Origin: Lingula anatina
Lineage: Eukaryota; Brachiopoda; Lingulata; Lingulida; Lingulidae
Reading direction: 5' to 3'
NCBI RefSeq assembly: GCF_001039355.2
Contig: NW_019774514.1
Location: 62,001 to 126,000 of the forward strand
Length of the DNA stretch: 64,000 nucleotides
In this document: piece by piece, positions 13,470 through 26,862 of the stretch
How the letters are laid out: every line of letters starts with the position of its first letter
Numbering within the stretch: the first letter of the stretch is position 1
Position numbers and translations under genes: made by a program
Notes under the pieces: generated by a model
What the model saw: the letters and a program-made list of their open reading frames with translations, nothing else
Told to the model about the DNA's origin: nothing
Database searches by the model: none

Positions 13470-14035
13470 AACCCTCTCTGCTTCCTTCCTTGGCCATTGT
13501 GTAGAGGGGATGCATAGTGCACCTAAAGCGATTTAACTTTGCTCCTTCTCCCTTTCCAACATATCATCAAGGGCTAAATTACATGGCGATCTGACATTGT
13601 GTTTGTAATCTTGTTCAGAATGTTGAAGTCACTGCACTCATCTGGGGTTTAAAAACTGATTTGAAAGATTGCATGAGGTTAGAGATAGTCTGTTGCCTTG
13701 CCACCAGCTTGCTCCTTGATTCCATCCAAGTAAATAATCTTATCATAATTCAACTTGTGCCATATGTCCCAGAGGCTTTGATGTTTCATCACACTTTTCA
13801 GTTCAGTTGGTTTTATCCTTGGAACTGGTCTTTCACTTGTTGTCTTGCTGCCACTTTCACTTCATGTGTGAAACCATTTTGTGTTGTATAGCCTGGTAGC
13901 TGTCCAGTTAGATCTACGCTGGTGAGACACATGACAATCTGTTTGATAGCATCGGATATCTTTTTATTAAATTCTGGAACAAGATTTCTGTGGATTTTAT
14001 ACGAGGAATGAAGTTATATTTATTTAATTCACAAT
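13470..14035. other. intergenic or NUP50-intron sequence, mostly decayed repeat
   Basis: Minus-strand translation contains short stretches in the style of the neighbouring transposon relic, interrupted by many stops. Nothing else was recognised. Confidence 0.4.
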
Positions 14036-14039
14036 TCAA

Positions 14040-14318
14040 AGGAAGCCTGGTCATTTTTGCCCTGTTGCATGTTATAAGTTGTCGCTCTTGCCTCCCTGGG
14101 GAGAATACAGCCCTGCTACCATATTGGGCTCTCAAAGATAGCAAACATACCACTTCTCCACTGCCAGACCAGACCCCTGCTTCAACCCCTTAGTGCTGAG
14201 TGCCAAGTAGGGAGACAGCAGGTATCGTTTATAAAGGACTGGTGTTTCCCCGGACAGGGTCAAACCTATGTCCTCCCGCTCCAGAGGCGGACACTCCAAC
14301 CACAGGGTCATCCGGAAG
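14040..14318 (-). repeat. tRNA-derived SINE
   Basis: On minus, 14317 to about 14245 resembles a tRNA. It has an A-box-like TGGTTGGAGTG (14302-14292), a B-box-like GGTTTGACCC (14266-14257), an acceptor-like pair CCGGA/TCCGG, and an anticodon-type hairpin CCGC/GCGG with a 7-nt loop. A non-tRNA body follows toward lower coordinates. The pol III internal promoter layout marks a SINE. The left boundary and any target duplication could not be fixed by eye. Confidence 0.65.
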
Positions 14319-14526
14319 GATTCTTACAAAACCCAATTCAATTCTACATTCATCATTACAAAAATTTTTAGAAAAAAAAACTTACTAGTACTAAAATTAT
14401 TTTAAAAGACATTCTTTGCATCTTGTTCTTGGAGTGTGAAATTAATATCTAATTGATAGAGGTAAAAGTACAAACCATTTCTTCTTCTTATGAAAAATCT
14501 TCTTTACTGCAGAATCTGAAAAGAAA

Positions 14527-17500
14527 ATGTCAAAAAGAATTGCTGCTAACCAGCTAACTGATCGTAACTGGGATGAAGAGGAGGAGGCTGAAGAGGTACA
14601 TGTATACATTTGCATTAAAATTGTATTGTGACACATTAGTTCATAACATACTTATACTGTCATGTTGACTTTTAAGCCAGTGCTAAGAATAATGTAGTTT
14701 TGGATAAAGAAGGGATCAAAAGAAAATTGATAATTTTTTGTGGGTCCTGTTGATATGGTTAAAAAATCCATTCACTCAATTGCTTTGCTGCAAATGTTTT
14801 GGCTTTCTGCTTCTAAAGTACTTGCTTAAAGCAAACTTCAACTTAAAGTGAAAAATATTTGGTTAAGACTTAAGTTATTTTTTATATCTATCACAGACAT
14901 TGTAATAGTACTTTTACTTTAGTATAATGTTTTTCCTAGGCTGGTGTATTTAAACAAGCTTCAACCACTGTCCTTGAACAGAGACAGATAAAGAAAGCCA
15001 AGAGGAGAGGTATTGGAGGAAGCACTGATTCTGTAAGGAAAAGTTTACACTTAAAAAGAAAATGCCTCCTACAATTGTTTAGAACATTCATACTGGATTA
15101 ATGTAGCTGTCTATTTGAGACATATGATACACCTAGCAAGGTTTAGCATCTGAAACCTTATTATTCAAAGCTTTGGGGGCTGAAGATGTTCCATAGTGTG
15201 CCCTGTCAGATTACTTGTGGTACATACTCAAGATATACTCAGCCTATAGATGCACATTTCTACTTATCCACAAAAGCTAGTTTATCGAGTTGTCTTGTTT
15301 TTTAAATACTTACAAATCCGATTTTTCTACAAAGTATAACCTAATTTCAAAAAGATTTTTATTTATTATTAATTATTTTCATTATTTTTGTTGTTTTCAG
15401 AATGGAGGCACTTCTGCATTTAAGGGGTTCACTGGTTTTGCTGGGCTTGCTTCAAGTACGGGTCCTGAGGCACCAGCTTTCAGTTTTGGCAGTAAACCAC
15501 TGACTGGTTTATCAAATGGAGCTAAAAGCACTAAGTCGAGTGAAAATCCTGATAAGATTTCTGTATCTGCAGAGAAATCTAATGACTCAAATGGTGGAGA
15601 TGCCAGCAAATCAAAAGCCAAGTTGCCTCGTCGAGAGTATCTTAAACTTTTAAAGAATCTTAATGAAAGTCTTGCTCGCTGGGTCCAGCAGCACGTGGAA
15701 AAGAACCCATACTGCATCCTGACTCCAATATTCAAAGATTATGAGAAACATTTAGCTGAAGTTGAGAAGAAATACCCGGATGAAGCTAAAGAAGAAGCTA
15801 GTGAAGAAGATGCTAAACTTTCACTGCAGGACAAAAAGGAAGAAAAATCAACTGTTACTGTAGTACCACAAACTGAAGAGAAAGGTAGGTGAAAATGAAT
15901 GGGAAAAGTAATTTTTTTAGTCCCTTTTTATGTAAAAATGACTCACGACTCAAATTCAAATATCTTGCGAAAGGTTCATTTGCCTATTTGTTGTAAATGA
16001 CTTTCATTTCACATACCCATGTATGCATAAGTGAAGTATTTGGTTTTTAGGTTTGTCTTTTAAGACAAACAACTAGCACAGCAGCTTTAATTCATTTAGT
16101 GAAACGATATTGAGTACTACACGTATGCCCCTGCACATCTGACTTAAACGAAATATTCTTATCCAATCTACCATTGGAACTCGGCCAAGCCATAAACTGG
16201 GAAAGTCATATGATCACTGCTGACATCATGTACTTACACTATTGAGTGTGTTAGAGATTCACTACTCAATGTTAGTGTAACTGCTTAAATATATAGGTGG
16301 CAATGCATTGAACCATTAATCAGATAATACAACCACTGATAACATACAATTGTTTATTTGACATCTAAATGAATTACATAAATAGTTATCTGTATGAATA
16401 CCTTACAAATACATATTTGATGCATGCTAAATTATTCTCTTTGAAGAGGAAAAGAAGCCCACTTTTGGTGGATTTACTTTTGGTGTGTCCCCACCTGATG
16501 CTACCAAGGATTCACAGCCCAAACCAGCATTCAGCTTTGGAGTAGAGAGTGATGCAAAAGCTACAAAAACAGGTGGCTCAATATTTGGAAGTAGTACTAC
16601 CTCAGTATTTGGATCAGGGTTACAGCCCTTCTCATTTGCTGTCAATAAACCCACAGAGTCCACTGGAAAAGGTTTGTTTTATTGTTCTGCACCAAGGTAT
16701 AGTTATCATAACTTACAACACAATAAGTTAAGCGGTGGTTTATTTCATCTTTTGTGTAGAATTTTTTAACTGAAGTTATGTTATGATTCATCAGCATTTT
16801 CTAAAATCACTGAAAGTGATTTCGAATGAGAAAGAAGTAGTTTCAGTTATGAATGATTTGTTGATGTACCTCAAATTTTACGGACAGAGCTATGTGGTTT
16901 AGGAAAATAAAAGGCATTTCTTTTGTTTAAAAAAAATGATGGCACATACATGAAAATATGTCTCAGTGGCTAAAACTGAAAATATCTTTTGTTTAGATGG
17001 TTCTGGGGGAGAGACAGGGGGAGATGGTGAAGAAGAGGAGTATGTTCCACCTAAAGCAGAAGTGAAGCAAGTAGAAGAGGAAGGAGCATTGTATACAAAA
17101 AGGTGTGTGGCATATTCATTGATGTTGTCATGTCAGTACTGATAGAAAATATGAGGATGAGGAAAAGAGATGGGATAAAATAAAAGTAATAAATATGAAA
17201 TATGTAGAGGAGAAGTGAAGTATGCAGAAAAGAGTGGGCATAGAGTTGGAGTTATTCAGAATTGATCTTATTCAAGGGCATTTAAGTACAAACTTTACTT
17301 AAGATGCTTGTGTACAATAACAAGACTGTGAAACAGAAAAGGAAAACGGATTTTTCTGATACAGACATATTTTCAACCTGTTCTTGTATACTTCAGGTGC
17401 AAGTTGTTTTACCAAAAAGACAGCACTTGGGTTGAAAAGGGAGTGGGTAATCTGCATCTCAAGTCTTCTGATGGCAAAACACAGCTTATCGTGAGAGCGG

Positions 17501-18293
17501 ATACCAGTCTAGGTGAGTACTATCTGCTTTATAACCGTTTTAATTATTGTTGTATTATTGCAAAGCAATTTCGCTTGGACCAGACACACATAGGATGTTA
17601 CATATAGCAGTTTCCTGTTTTATCATATAATTTAATATGGTGTAATTATTCCACAAATATATCTGAAGCAAATGGAAAACAAATTTTCAAATTTTATTGA
17701 TGGTGACGGCTTGACTTTTGTCAATGTTAAGTCATCAGGCGTGTTTGGCTGGTAACAATGGTGGAAGGCGTCAAAGGTAGACCATGTTTTTTTTTTTTGA
17801 TGATGGCAGGGAGGTAGATAATGTTTTTGAAGATGTCAGGGAAGTAGATGTAGTTTTATCACAGCAAATCCCCAGATATAATATTGAAGTCTATACCAGT
17901 TATATAATAATAATAATAAATCACATCATATATTTCAGTTCTATTTATCAGACCTTGCCTTATCAGGAAGTGGCCTCTTATATACTGAAAATGTTCATAA
18001 AAATTAGATCCATGCCTTTTTTGGAATGGTGTTATTTTTATCCCAGATCTAAAAGCAAGATTTCTTATACTTGACTCTCTACACTTCCAGGTAACATCCT
18101 GTTGAACATCATGCTGACATCGTCCATGCCAGTGAGACGGCAAGGTAAAAACAATGTGACAATGATGTGTATTCCTAATCCACCCATTGACCCCAAGGTC
18201 ACTGACAGTAAACCCACAATGATGCTGATCAGAGTGAAAACTGCAGAGGATGCCGACGAGCTGCATGAAAAAATAGCAGAGCTAAAGGGCTGA
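14527..18293 (+). CDS. NUP50: nucleoporin NUP50, complete, 7 coding exons
   Basis: NUP50 is a mobile nuclear-basket nucleoporin that helps importin-alpha/beta cargo release and recycling. Coding exons: 14527-14595, 14940-15032, 15401-15884, 16447-16671, 16997-17102, 17397-17512, 18091-18293 (TGA). All borders are AG/GT and phases agree. The N-terminus has the importin-alpha-binding start (MSKRIAANQLTDRNWDEE) and a basic KKAKRRG segment. The middle has a conserved block (RWVQQHVEKNPYCILTPIF) and FG-type repeats (FSFG, FGGFTFG, SIFGS). The C-terminus is a Ran-binding domain (KLFYQKDSTWVEKGVG, then LIRVKTAEDADELHEKI). An acceptor at 14511-14512 upstream of the ATG implies a noncoding first exon further left. 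The start was chosen because it matches the family N-terminus exactly. Confidence 0.95.
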
Positions 18294-20705
18294 CAACCAC
18301 AGTCCAATAGCCACTTAAGAAAATTGATAATTGGGTGATGTGTTGGCTATTTGTTTGATATATATGTAAAGGGTTGTTTTCTTGACTATTCAACATAATG
18401 ATAATGATATTTTGATGATGCATAAATTTTGCAATTAAAACATATCAGTGATGCAATTTACATCATAATTCACTCATATTTGAATGCTTCATCAAGAAAT
18501 CCATTTGTCATTTTCAGCATCTCTGGCTTTGTAAAATGAACTAATGGTTATAATAATGGCTATCTAGCAGCTTCAGTTTGATGTCACTTATTACATATAA
18601 CAGTTAAGTTGCATTGCTTTCTGGAGACAAAGCTTTTGAGTGCGTTTAAGTTCTGAGATAAGTTTGTGAGGAGCCCAGAATTGTGGTTTCTGTGAAGTTG
18701 ATTATCTCATAAGTTCATTGTTGCATATGTTTTTTTAATATATGTCAAGTCTTTTGAGGTATTTAAAACCTCTACAATTATTTGGATATTTTGCTGTCTG
18801 AGACATGCCAGGACCACTATTGTAATTGAAAGTATTTTACTCACTCACATAATTTACATAAATTATATCAGTGGCACTGAGGCACTCTGGTGCTTTCATT
18901 GCTGAAAAATATCTTTTTGGGAGTTGTCAGTTTGTTAATCCTTCAAGTCCTAGATTTGAAGTAAAATAACAGGTCTTGTGTGAAGTTCTGGGTCTCTGGC
19001 CTTATGTTGTAGCTTGAGAGTAAGGATAATTATTTGTCATTGGATGAATGTTGTTATAATTTTCTCTGTTCAGATCAAATGAAATCAAGTAGTGTGACAT
19101 TCCTGTTATCAAGTCATTATAATGAAGCATTGTTACTGTAAAAACAGCATTCTACTGATGCTGAGGATGAATTAATATACCTTGCTTTTCTCAGCAGTTC
19201 TAAAAAAGTGGGCAAGGACAATTTGAGTGTAATATTTAGGGCACAGACAACATTTGCTTGGTTTTATCTCAGTTTGTTCATTTTTTGACAGCGAAGGAGG
19301 GGGAGGGGGAGTTATGTCTAAAGCTTATGAAGTAGGAGCATGTGCTCACTGTATTCTACATCATACTGACCTCATTTGGTTATTTATGCCATAGTGACAC
19401 AAAGAATCAGAAAGCCGCAAACACAAGTTAGTTGATCTCATGCTACGTGCTATTGTTAATCACAATGCATTTCTTTCTCATGAAAAAGAACCTGGTAGTT
19501 AGTTCCAAGTCTTGAACCAGTGCATTACAATATGAAAGAATTATTGATTTTTCTGGGTAACCCTACATTAGGGGACACAGTTGGAAAATGTCTGTCAGGT
19601 TTTTCAAAGTTAAAGCCTGCACTATTGTTTCGCCAGCAAATGTTCAGTGAAGAATTTGTATAAAGTGTATCTACAAAGTATTGCTAACAGTCTGCTTCTC
19701 CATGCTTTAAAATTACTTTATGGTTTGCACATTTATGTATGTTATTTGTTGTGTAGTAGTTGGATAGAAAGTATAATATTTTAGCAGTCAGATAAATTGT
19801 ATTATATAATCCACCTGTCCTTTGGATATTCTTCACTTCTCTGACTTTAAATTTTATACTGGTGCATATATGTCTTCAACAGCGATAATGCAGTAATGCA
19901 GATATGCTTGAAAAACATCTCATATATGACACACAAAAGGATTATTGTTACAGTAGCAACATGAAAGGCAAAGGAGAGTCCATTTATGTATTTTAGTTAC
20001 ACACCCACCAAGGCGTTTGTGTATTTAGGTCCCTTTGCCATTATCCTCTTTCATTAAAGTTTTATAAAATGTTGGTTTACAAGGTTAATAGTTTTACACT
20101 CTCACCAAAATATATTGACTCGGAGATAAACCAGATAAATGTAGTAGTAGCTTGTGTAATTATCAAATATATTACATATATGATACAGTGAATTGATTTG
20201 ATAATGATCATTTGTTCCTATTTTGCATGCAGGAACAATGTGTGATAGCTCTAGTTATGATAAATACTAAATTCCAAAGAAATAGATAATTTTGATTATT
20301 ATTTTTCATAAAAAAAGCTCCCACAAATGTAAATGGCAATAAACTGTTTAGCATTATCATTTGTTGTAGTGGTTTCATAATCAAAGAAATATTCATGAAA
20401 CTCAAAATTTTTGTGGCAGATAAAAATACTGTAATATTTTTATTTGGAATATCTTTTATTTACCCACTATTACATGTTTTACTTGGGGGGTAGGGGGCAA
20501 AAGAACCACCCTTTTTAGCTGGGAGAAGGTCTGCTTTGACTAAAACTTGACCTTGGTACATGAAGGTTCACGGCAAAAGGTCCACATTTTCTGAAAAAGA
20601 ACCCCCTCTTTGAAATTGCTGACTACAGCCCTCGAGTATTATATAAAGTGCAATCAGTCACTGGTTTTTCCACAATATTTAAATCTTTCAAGTTCTGGTT
20701 TTTCT
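18294..20705. other. NUP50 3'UTR and convergent intergenic region
   Basis: This AT-rich noncoding stretch lies between the converging NUP50 and FAM187-like stop codons. An ATTAAA-type signal lies near 20054, a plausible NUP50 polyadenylation site about 1.75 kb after the stop. A G-rich tract occurs at 20484-20500. No coding potential was recognised. Confidence 0.45.
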
Positions 20706-21622
20706 TCATTTTGTTGGCTGAGACATCCTCTGCTTGTGTTTTATGATGAGGACAAGGATAAATAGCAGGAAATTCAGGCAAAATGTAATGCCTATTTGCT
20801 TGAGATTCTCTACAAAATCTGCAAAATATACAACAAAAAATAATAGATAAGAAATGGTGGTTATCTTCATGCCTGAAAGATAATGGATAATATTGGAACA
20901 GTAGCTGTGAGCTAAAATCTATTAACAAATGTGAACAATGCGTAATTTATATCAAGAATGTAAAGCTGATATATGGATACTTACGAATTATATGGAGTTT
21001 CTTGAAATTAACTGGAAGAAAAAAAATGTCATAAACAATTTAAAAATTATTATCACATGGAGAATGATAAGCATATCATTTTTATGCATGGTAGCGTTTT
21101 TCCTGGCTTTTTATATGGATTCTTTCTTGTAGACAAGTTTACATTAAAGCATACAAGACTAATGAAATCACAATATTGATTCAATTAAGAATTTTTGTAT
21201 GCCTTACCTTTTATAATAAATTTCTTTTTTTCTCTTTGTTCAACATAACAAGTGAATGGATTTAATGTGTCATATCCATTAAGTTTATGAATAACCAGCT
21301 GGTTTAGAACAGTGATTTCTACTCTCCCTTCTGTCCTGTTTTGTACCTCAAGCACTGGGATATAGCGGCTGCCATTTACCCACCATACCATGTTCAACAT
21401 AGAAGCACTGAAGTTAAGTGAAGAGGGTCAATCAAATGTAATATCGTATTGTCTTTGTGACATGTTTTTGAATTTTTTATTTCTTGTTGAAAAATTTGGT
21501 TCCACCAGAATGTGCCAGTATACTCACCCAGGGCATGCAAGCAAAAGCTCTGTATCTATGTCTTGGGTGATTTTTTCTTCTTGAACTGGAATGAGAACTG
21601 ATTAAATCAGCCAAGAGTATGA

Positions 21623-21666
<44 letters not shown>

Positions 21667-22004
21667 TGCATTTACATGTACACACATCCCAATTTAGCTT
21701 TCCTTCTTGATTTTATATATTATTACATACATTTGATTATTGAAACTTCTCAAAAGTACATGGTACAAAGAGCAAAAAGTCTACTTACTGGAGTGAGACG
21801 TTTTTACTTCTTTGACATTAACTTCAGTCTCTTCACCACTTTCTTTCTGCTCTCTCTCCTTATATTTGAAGTTATCTCCATAAAATGATCTTTTATGTTT
21901 TATTTCATGTGTTTGTCTCTTGGCAACACCTGTATTAAAGGTTAAAAAACACAGTCTTTTGGTCAATCATTTTCCTCTTACATCAATCATGTATCCATAA
22001 TTTA

Positions 22005-22079
<75 letters not shown>

Positions 22080-25000
22080 TTACTTTCGTCTCAATTGATG
22101 TCTGTTTAACCATGAAAAAATGCCAACAGTGAGCGTTTCTGATGATTTTCGTCAGTTGAAAATTTTAAATTAAAATGTGTTGCAAAACTACTTTGAAAAT
22201 TACTTTTTCTGCAGGGCAGCGTACATCTCCCCCACTCCATTTCATCCTGTCTGTCAAAGATATCCGGTAATTCGGAAAACATCGATGAGTGGCATGGTGC
22301 CCCGTCGGAGTACAAACGCAGAATATGTCCAAGAAACTTGGGAAATACTGATTTTTCCGGTACACTTATCTTAACTTTGCAAATACCTGCAACACAAAGG
22401 CCATTACATTGTAAATAACTGGGAAAAGTTATTCCGATGGAATATATAGTATAGCGCTTTGGTCGAACACCGGTAACGAAACGGGTAAGAGGAGATGTCA
22501 CAAATGAGAGTTCAAACTCCTAAATTTCAAAGATGCATTTTACTAATTCACACCTGACCTAACCTCAATAATTCAATTAAAGGACTTATTATCTTACTTT
22601 AATTTGTTTATTTTGCTGGGTGGAGTATCAAACAGTTGCATTCGACAAAGCGTTTGACTAAGTATTTTTAGTATTTATAATTAATCATAATTCGTAAAAA
22701 AGAGAGAAATGGACTCTTATTCTTCACCTATTCTCTTTCTTTCTCCGTGTCTGCCACATGTACTGCACTCAGACCATTTTGCCCAAGATGTGAATGTAAC
22801 ATAGTTTCCTGTTACTGAAATTGTAAAAAAATTATAGCAATCCATTTCAGATAGTCTAATCATTACCCCAGGATATCCGCAAGATTCAAAATAACGGAGG
22901 AGAAAACCAACGTCAAACCATTGAGACTGACATTTCTTTTTTTTTTTTTCTTTTTTTTTCTTTTTTTTCTTCCACAAAACCAGGGTTATCTTAATGTCAC
23001 TTACAGCTCAAGTGCAGCGGTTTTTATTTTTGCTCCCCCTCCCGTACATTTACAAAAAAAGGTGCTCTAATTTGGTACTTATTTAAGTCCCCCGATCAAT
23101 TTTCCCCATTCTTTATAATTATTAAGAGGTGTCGGAATTGAATTGCCTGATTAGGGAAATATGGTGGATCGCCCTTGCAACGTTCATAAGAACGCAATGT
23201 AATCTACACACAATCTATTGATAATACAAAATTTACAAATGTGGAAATATATCAGCTATAATGATAAATGACTTACTGTTAACAATTGGTATATTAGGAA
23301 GTGAAAAGACGTCCTTCTCTCGAGACACTGAAATTCAAAACGATCGGCGATATCATATTAGGGTGATCATGACGTAAATGCTATTCCAGACTCGAGGAAA
23401 CAGAAAATAACATTCTATTATTATAATCTGGAGATTTTATTCACGCTCTTCACCTAGATTCTACAATGTACGTGTAATATTTATTTAATTATGATTCTTA
23501 CCTATTTGTATGTTGTTTTTGTTTTCAGCGAAATCTGCAACAAAAAATTATTTGTCTTTACTCGAAGTTTAAGATGCAAGGCTTGGCGTTCATTTGGGCT
23601 GGCTTAAAGTTGTTCTGATCTTGGCCTGCAGCTTTTTAAAATAACTTTAAATAACATTGTGATAGACTGCGATTGTTAGAATTATATACTGTTTGATACC
23701 TTTTATCTGCATTTGCTGTATGAAATACATTGAAATTCAAGATCACTCGCGGAGGTTCAAAAATTGCGAGATTGACCATTCACCCCTTCGAGATGAAAAA
23801 AGTTCCAGTCAATTTTTACCTTTTTTCATTTATCTAGACTTGTTTGCAAGTGGAAAATGAGATGACGGCGTTAGGCATAAAGGGAAAATATCAAAATCCA
23901 CAACTAAAATATAATTTGAGTGAGATATTTCATGCTAATAGTTCGCCTCTTTAGTCCCCCGAGTGTCCTGTCATTCACCCTATTTATTCACTTATTCATT
24001 AATCAATTAATTAAAAATAAACCCGAACACGATTTACATGTCACTTCCTTAAGGTTGTTCGTTTCTCAGTACGTTGCCTCGAATTTCGATGTTTTAACCA
24101 TATCTTTCTTCTACATGGCAAATTTTAAATCAATTAATGCTGATCAATCAACTTCAATATGTACTGTCGCAAAAAATCACCCTTTTCCACCTCTTTGCTG
24201 AGATTGTGATAAGTTTCAATGAAAAATGATTTAAAACTTGAGAGATTTTATCAACATGCCATATATGAAATAGAAAAATAAAACATAGCCCCCTCTTTAT
24301 ACAACATCTCCCTGTTTCGAAATAAAAAAACACGCGATCGAATATTATCTGATTCTAAAACGTGTATGGTTGAATCATTCACTTACAATCCAAATGATAG
24401 ACGGCTTTCACTTTATAACCTTTGATGTGCAGAGACTCGCCATTGTCATCAGGTGACATTTGAATGTCATCATTGAATTTCTCAGTGAAAGTCTCGCAAT
24501 AATACGTCCCTGCATCAGCTGTGAAACAGAATTTAAGAAGTTTAAAATCTTCATTTAAAATATAATTAATAAAGGAATAATGATAAGAAAGAGAGAAAAA
24601 GTGCTATTACACAGAGAGTCTATGCATAACTTTTTTTAAAAGTATTATCTATCCTCAGGGTCACTGAATCTTTAAAAAGTTTCAATGACCCTAAGAATAG
24701 ATACATTGCTTTTCAAGAATTCTGAAAATTTCACATTTATTAATTGACAGATGCAGGAAAGGTGGTACCGAAAAAGCCACGCATGTTCGTGGGCATCTAC
24801 CTCTTTCCATTCTTTTAATGATCAAGCTATGCTCTGGTGTTACCACAACGCGATTCGCAGTTTCATCGTCGTGCGCGTCTATCTCCACTTCTTCTGTCTT
24901 CAGGCTGCGGCTCTTCATATCCCAAGGTTCTGCGCTAACGACGCGGTGCCAGACTCTAGGAGACTCCGCTCTCTGAGTCGACTCGTCACTGGAGAAAGAA

Positions 25001-26862
25001 ACATATCTCGAAAAGTGTTTAAAATATTCCCCCAAAATATTTTTCGTTTAAGGCGAAATATCATTCATTCATTTATTTATCATTCATTACAATTTAGACC
25101 AGTGTAACTATATTTTTTTATTTGCTTATTTTCCAAACCTGGTCTTCGTATCGTTTATGTTGTAGAAATGTCCTTATATTAAACAAAACTTTAATGACCA
25201 AATATATTTTGATATGTAACTTTGTGTTTGTCAATTTGCATTATTACTCCCATGAAGTATATCTAGAAATATTTCTTTGGCATAAGCTCTGTCCGCCCGC
25301 CCACCCACCCTCTTACCAAAAGTGACAAAGCATTTTTGCTTCCATTCCCAACTCCACTATGATAGCTTTTTGTAAAGGGCTGCTGTGCAATTCCTTCGAT
25401 ATAGAGATTCTATCTAAGCAATATCCATTATCTTCTGAAATAAATAAGAGGCGCTAAAATATACTTATAGTGCGTTTAATAAAAGGTAAAGAATTGGGCA
25501 TTCGTATAACAGATTTTAACTTAAAAGCGCGATCTATTTTGTTTGAGTGTAATGGTGATGAGAAAATGGTTAAGGCAAAGTATAAGATAGATAAAGGAAG
25601 ACTAAAGAAAAATGAAAGGACTGTATTGCAGAATGTATATAATATCGTTAGATCGTTAGTCTATGTTATTTGTCACCTACCTTTGTGGGACATTACGTCT
25701 CTTTTTGCAATAAAATGGGACGGATGACCACCAAATAAAAGTCCTGAACCATATTTTTAAAAAGAAGAAATGAAAAAAAATCGTTAAAATATTTCACATT
25801 TCTTCTTAATGACATGCTTTTTTTTTTTGTCTGAAAGGCCTAATCATCCGGCTGATGCCTTAGAAATTTTAGATCTAGATCTGCGTGTAAAATTGTGACG
25901 ACCATAACTATATGCAGTAGGCCCCTAAGACGATTTGTGTAAGCCACGTAAGATCTTATGATGAGTGGGATGCTAGATGAATATATGACAAGTTCTTTTC
26001 TGGTGTGCATTATTTTGACATTTCCTTTAAAGGGATAATAACTCTTCGTATGAGATCTATATTTCATAATAAAAACCTTGTGAATAACTCATAGAAATAT
26101 AATATATTCTGTTTTACCACACAAACAGCAGTTATAGCTTTTATTCTGATATTTGAACTTGTCTTTAGACCACGTGACCTCCATTGATGTCTATACTCTG
26201 TTAAAATCTCTTAAGAGATTTAAACAAAAAACCAAACTTTTAAGAAAAATACCAGGGACTAACTTTGAATGTAAAAATGGATTCATTAACCATTGGTAAG
26301 TATGGGAAAATTGTTGTTTACTCCAGGAAAATTCATTTTTTGGCCGAAACGAAGAGTTATTATTGCTTTAATATTTACCTGATTTCAGAGTGCTTGTATG
26401 CATGTTGCGTCCATGATTAGGCGTTTCAAAGTAGGGAAAGTTATTTTCGTACACCCATTCTTCCTTTCTTTCCTCATCAGATACCCGTATGGTGAGTTTG
26501 TACCCAGACACTGGCACTAGAATTGGTGTTTTGTTTTTAATATCAATCTAGTTAATATTTGATGCTTTTACATGGCAGATAGCAAAGTTTAAGCGCAACG
26601 GCTTGTCATTCCGGCTGTCATACTATGAGATAAAAGAAACTATTTTTACACATTATGACCGTTAGGTAGGGCCTATGTGAATAGACAAAGAAATCTGCAG
26701 CTGAGAAATCTAGCCTGAATTAAGACCTACGTCAAAATATGAATTATATCAAACAGGCGAGTAATGAGTATTTGAATTCGATTTTAACACGAAAAAAAAA
26801 TTAATATTACCTCTTTTTGGTGCAACGCTTAAAAATAAAAGAAAAGTTAAAGCAAAATTCAT
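20706..26862 (-). CDS. FAM187-like immunoglobulin-domain membrane protein, 14 exons, 524 aa
   Basis: Exons in coding order: 26811-26862 (ATG), 26379-26516, 25317-25434, 24801-24988, 24387-24518, 23502-23534, 23277-23327, 22728-22814, 22204-22386, 21789-21929, 21528-21585, 21208-21407, 20985-21011, 20706-20872 (TGA). Every junction is AG/GT and the phase holds throughout (1575 nt). A hydrophobic signal peptide (MNFALTFLLFLSVA) opens the protein. A first Ig-like domain runs from MLCHFC to ADAGTYYCET. It is followed by a thrombospondin-like turn, SWAKWSECSTCGRHGERKRIG, the hallmark shared with FAM187A/B (Trp-x2-Trp spacing, CxxCG, RIG). Then come a Cys-containing linker, a second Ig-like domain (LLLACPG ... 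FTCYV), a C-terminal membrane segment (CLNFLLFILVLII) and a short basic tail. Human FAM187A is about 110 residues shorter. Molecular function of this family is unknown; a surface receptor or adhesion role is only inferred from the architecture. Confidence 0.82.
21626..21666. repeat. (CT)n-(CA)n microsatellite
   Basis: About 16 CT units pass directly into about five CA units, inside an intron of the FAM187-like gene. Confidence 0.95.
22007..22081. repeat. (AT)n microsatellite followed by poly-T
   Basis: About 27 AT units run into a run of about 20 T, inside an intron of the FAM187-like gene. Confidence 0.95.
26031..26367. mobile_element. TTAA-flanked inverted-repeat MITE, copy 1
   Basis: This 337 bp element has inverted ends, AGGGATAATAACTCTTCG at the left and CGAAGAGTTATTAT near the right, and is bounded by TTAA (26027-26030 and 26368-26371). 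It lies in the FAM187-like intron, only about 11 bp from the donor of exon 26379-26516. A copy of the same length sits at 31252-31588. TTAA target choice suggests piggyBac-type mobilisation, but the AGGG end is not the classic piggyBac terminus. Confidence 0.75.

Noticed and set aside
22717-22977. An 86-residue ORF beginning MWKKKK as an independent small protein
   Set aside because: Its N-terminal half is an intron polypyrimidine tract read backwards; only 22728-22814 is a true exon of the FAM187-like gene.
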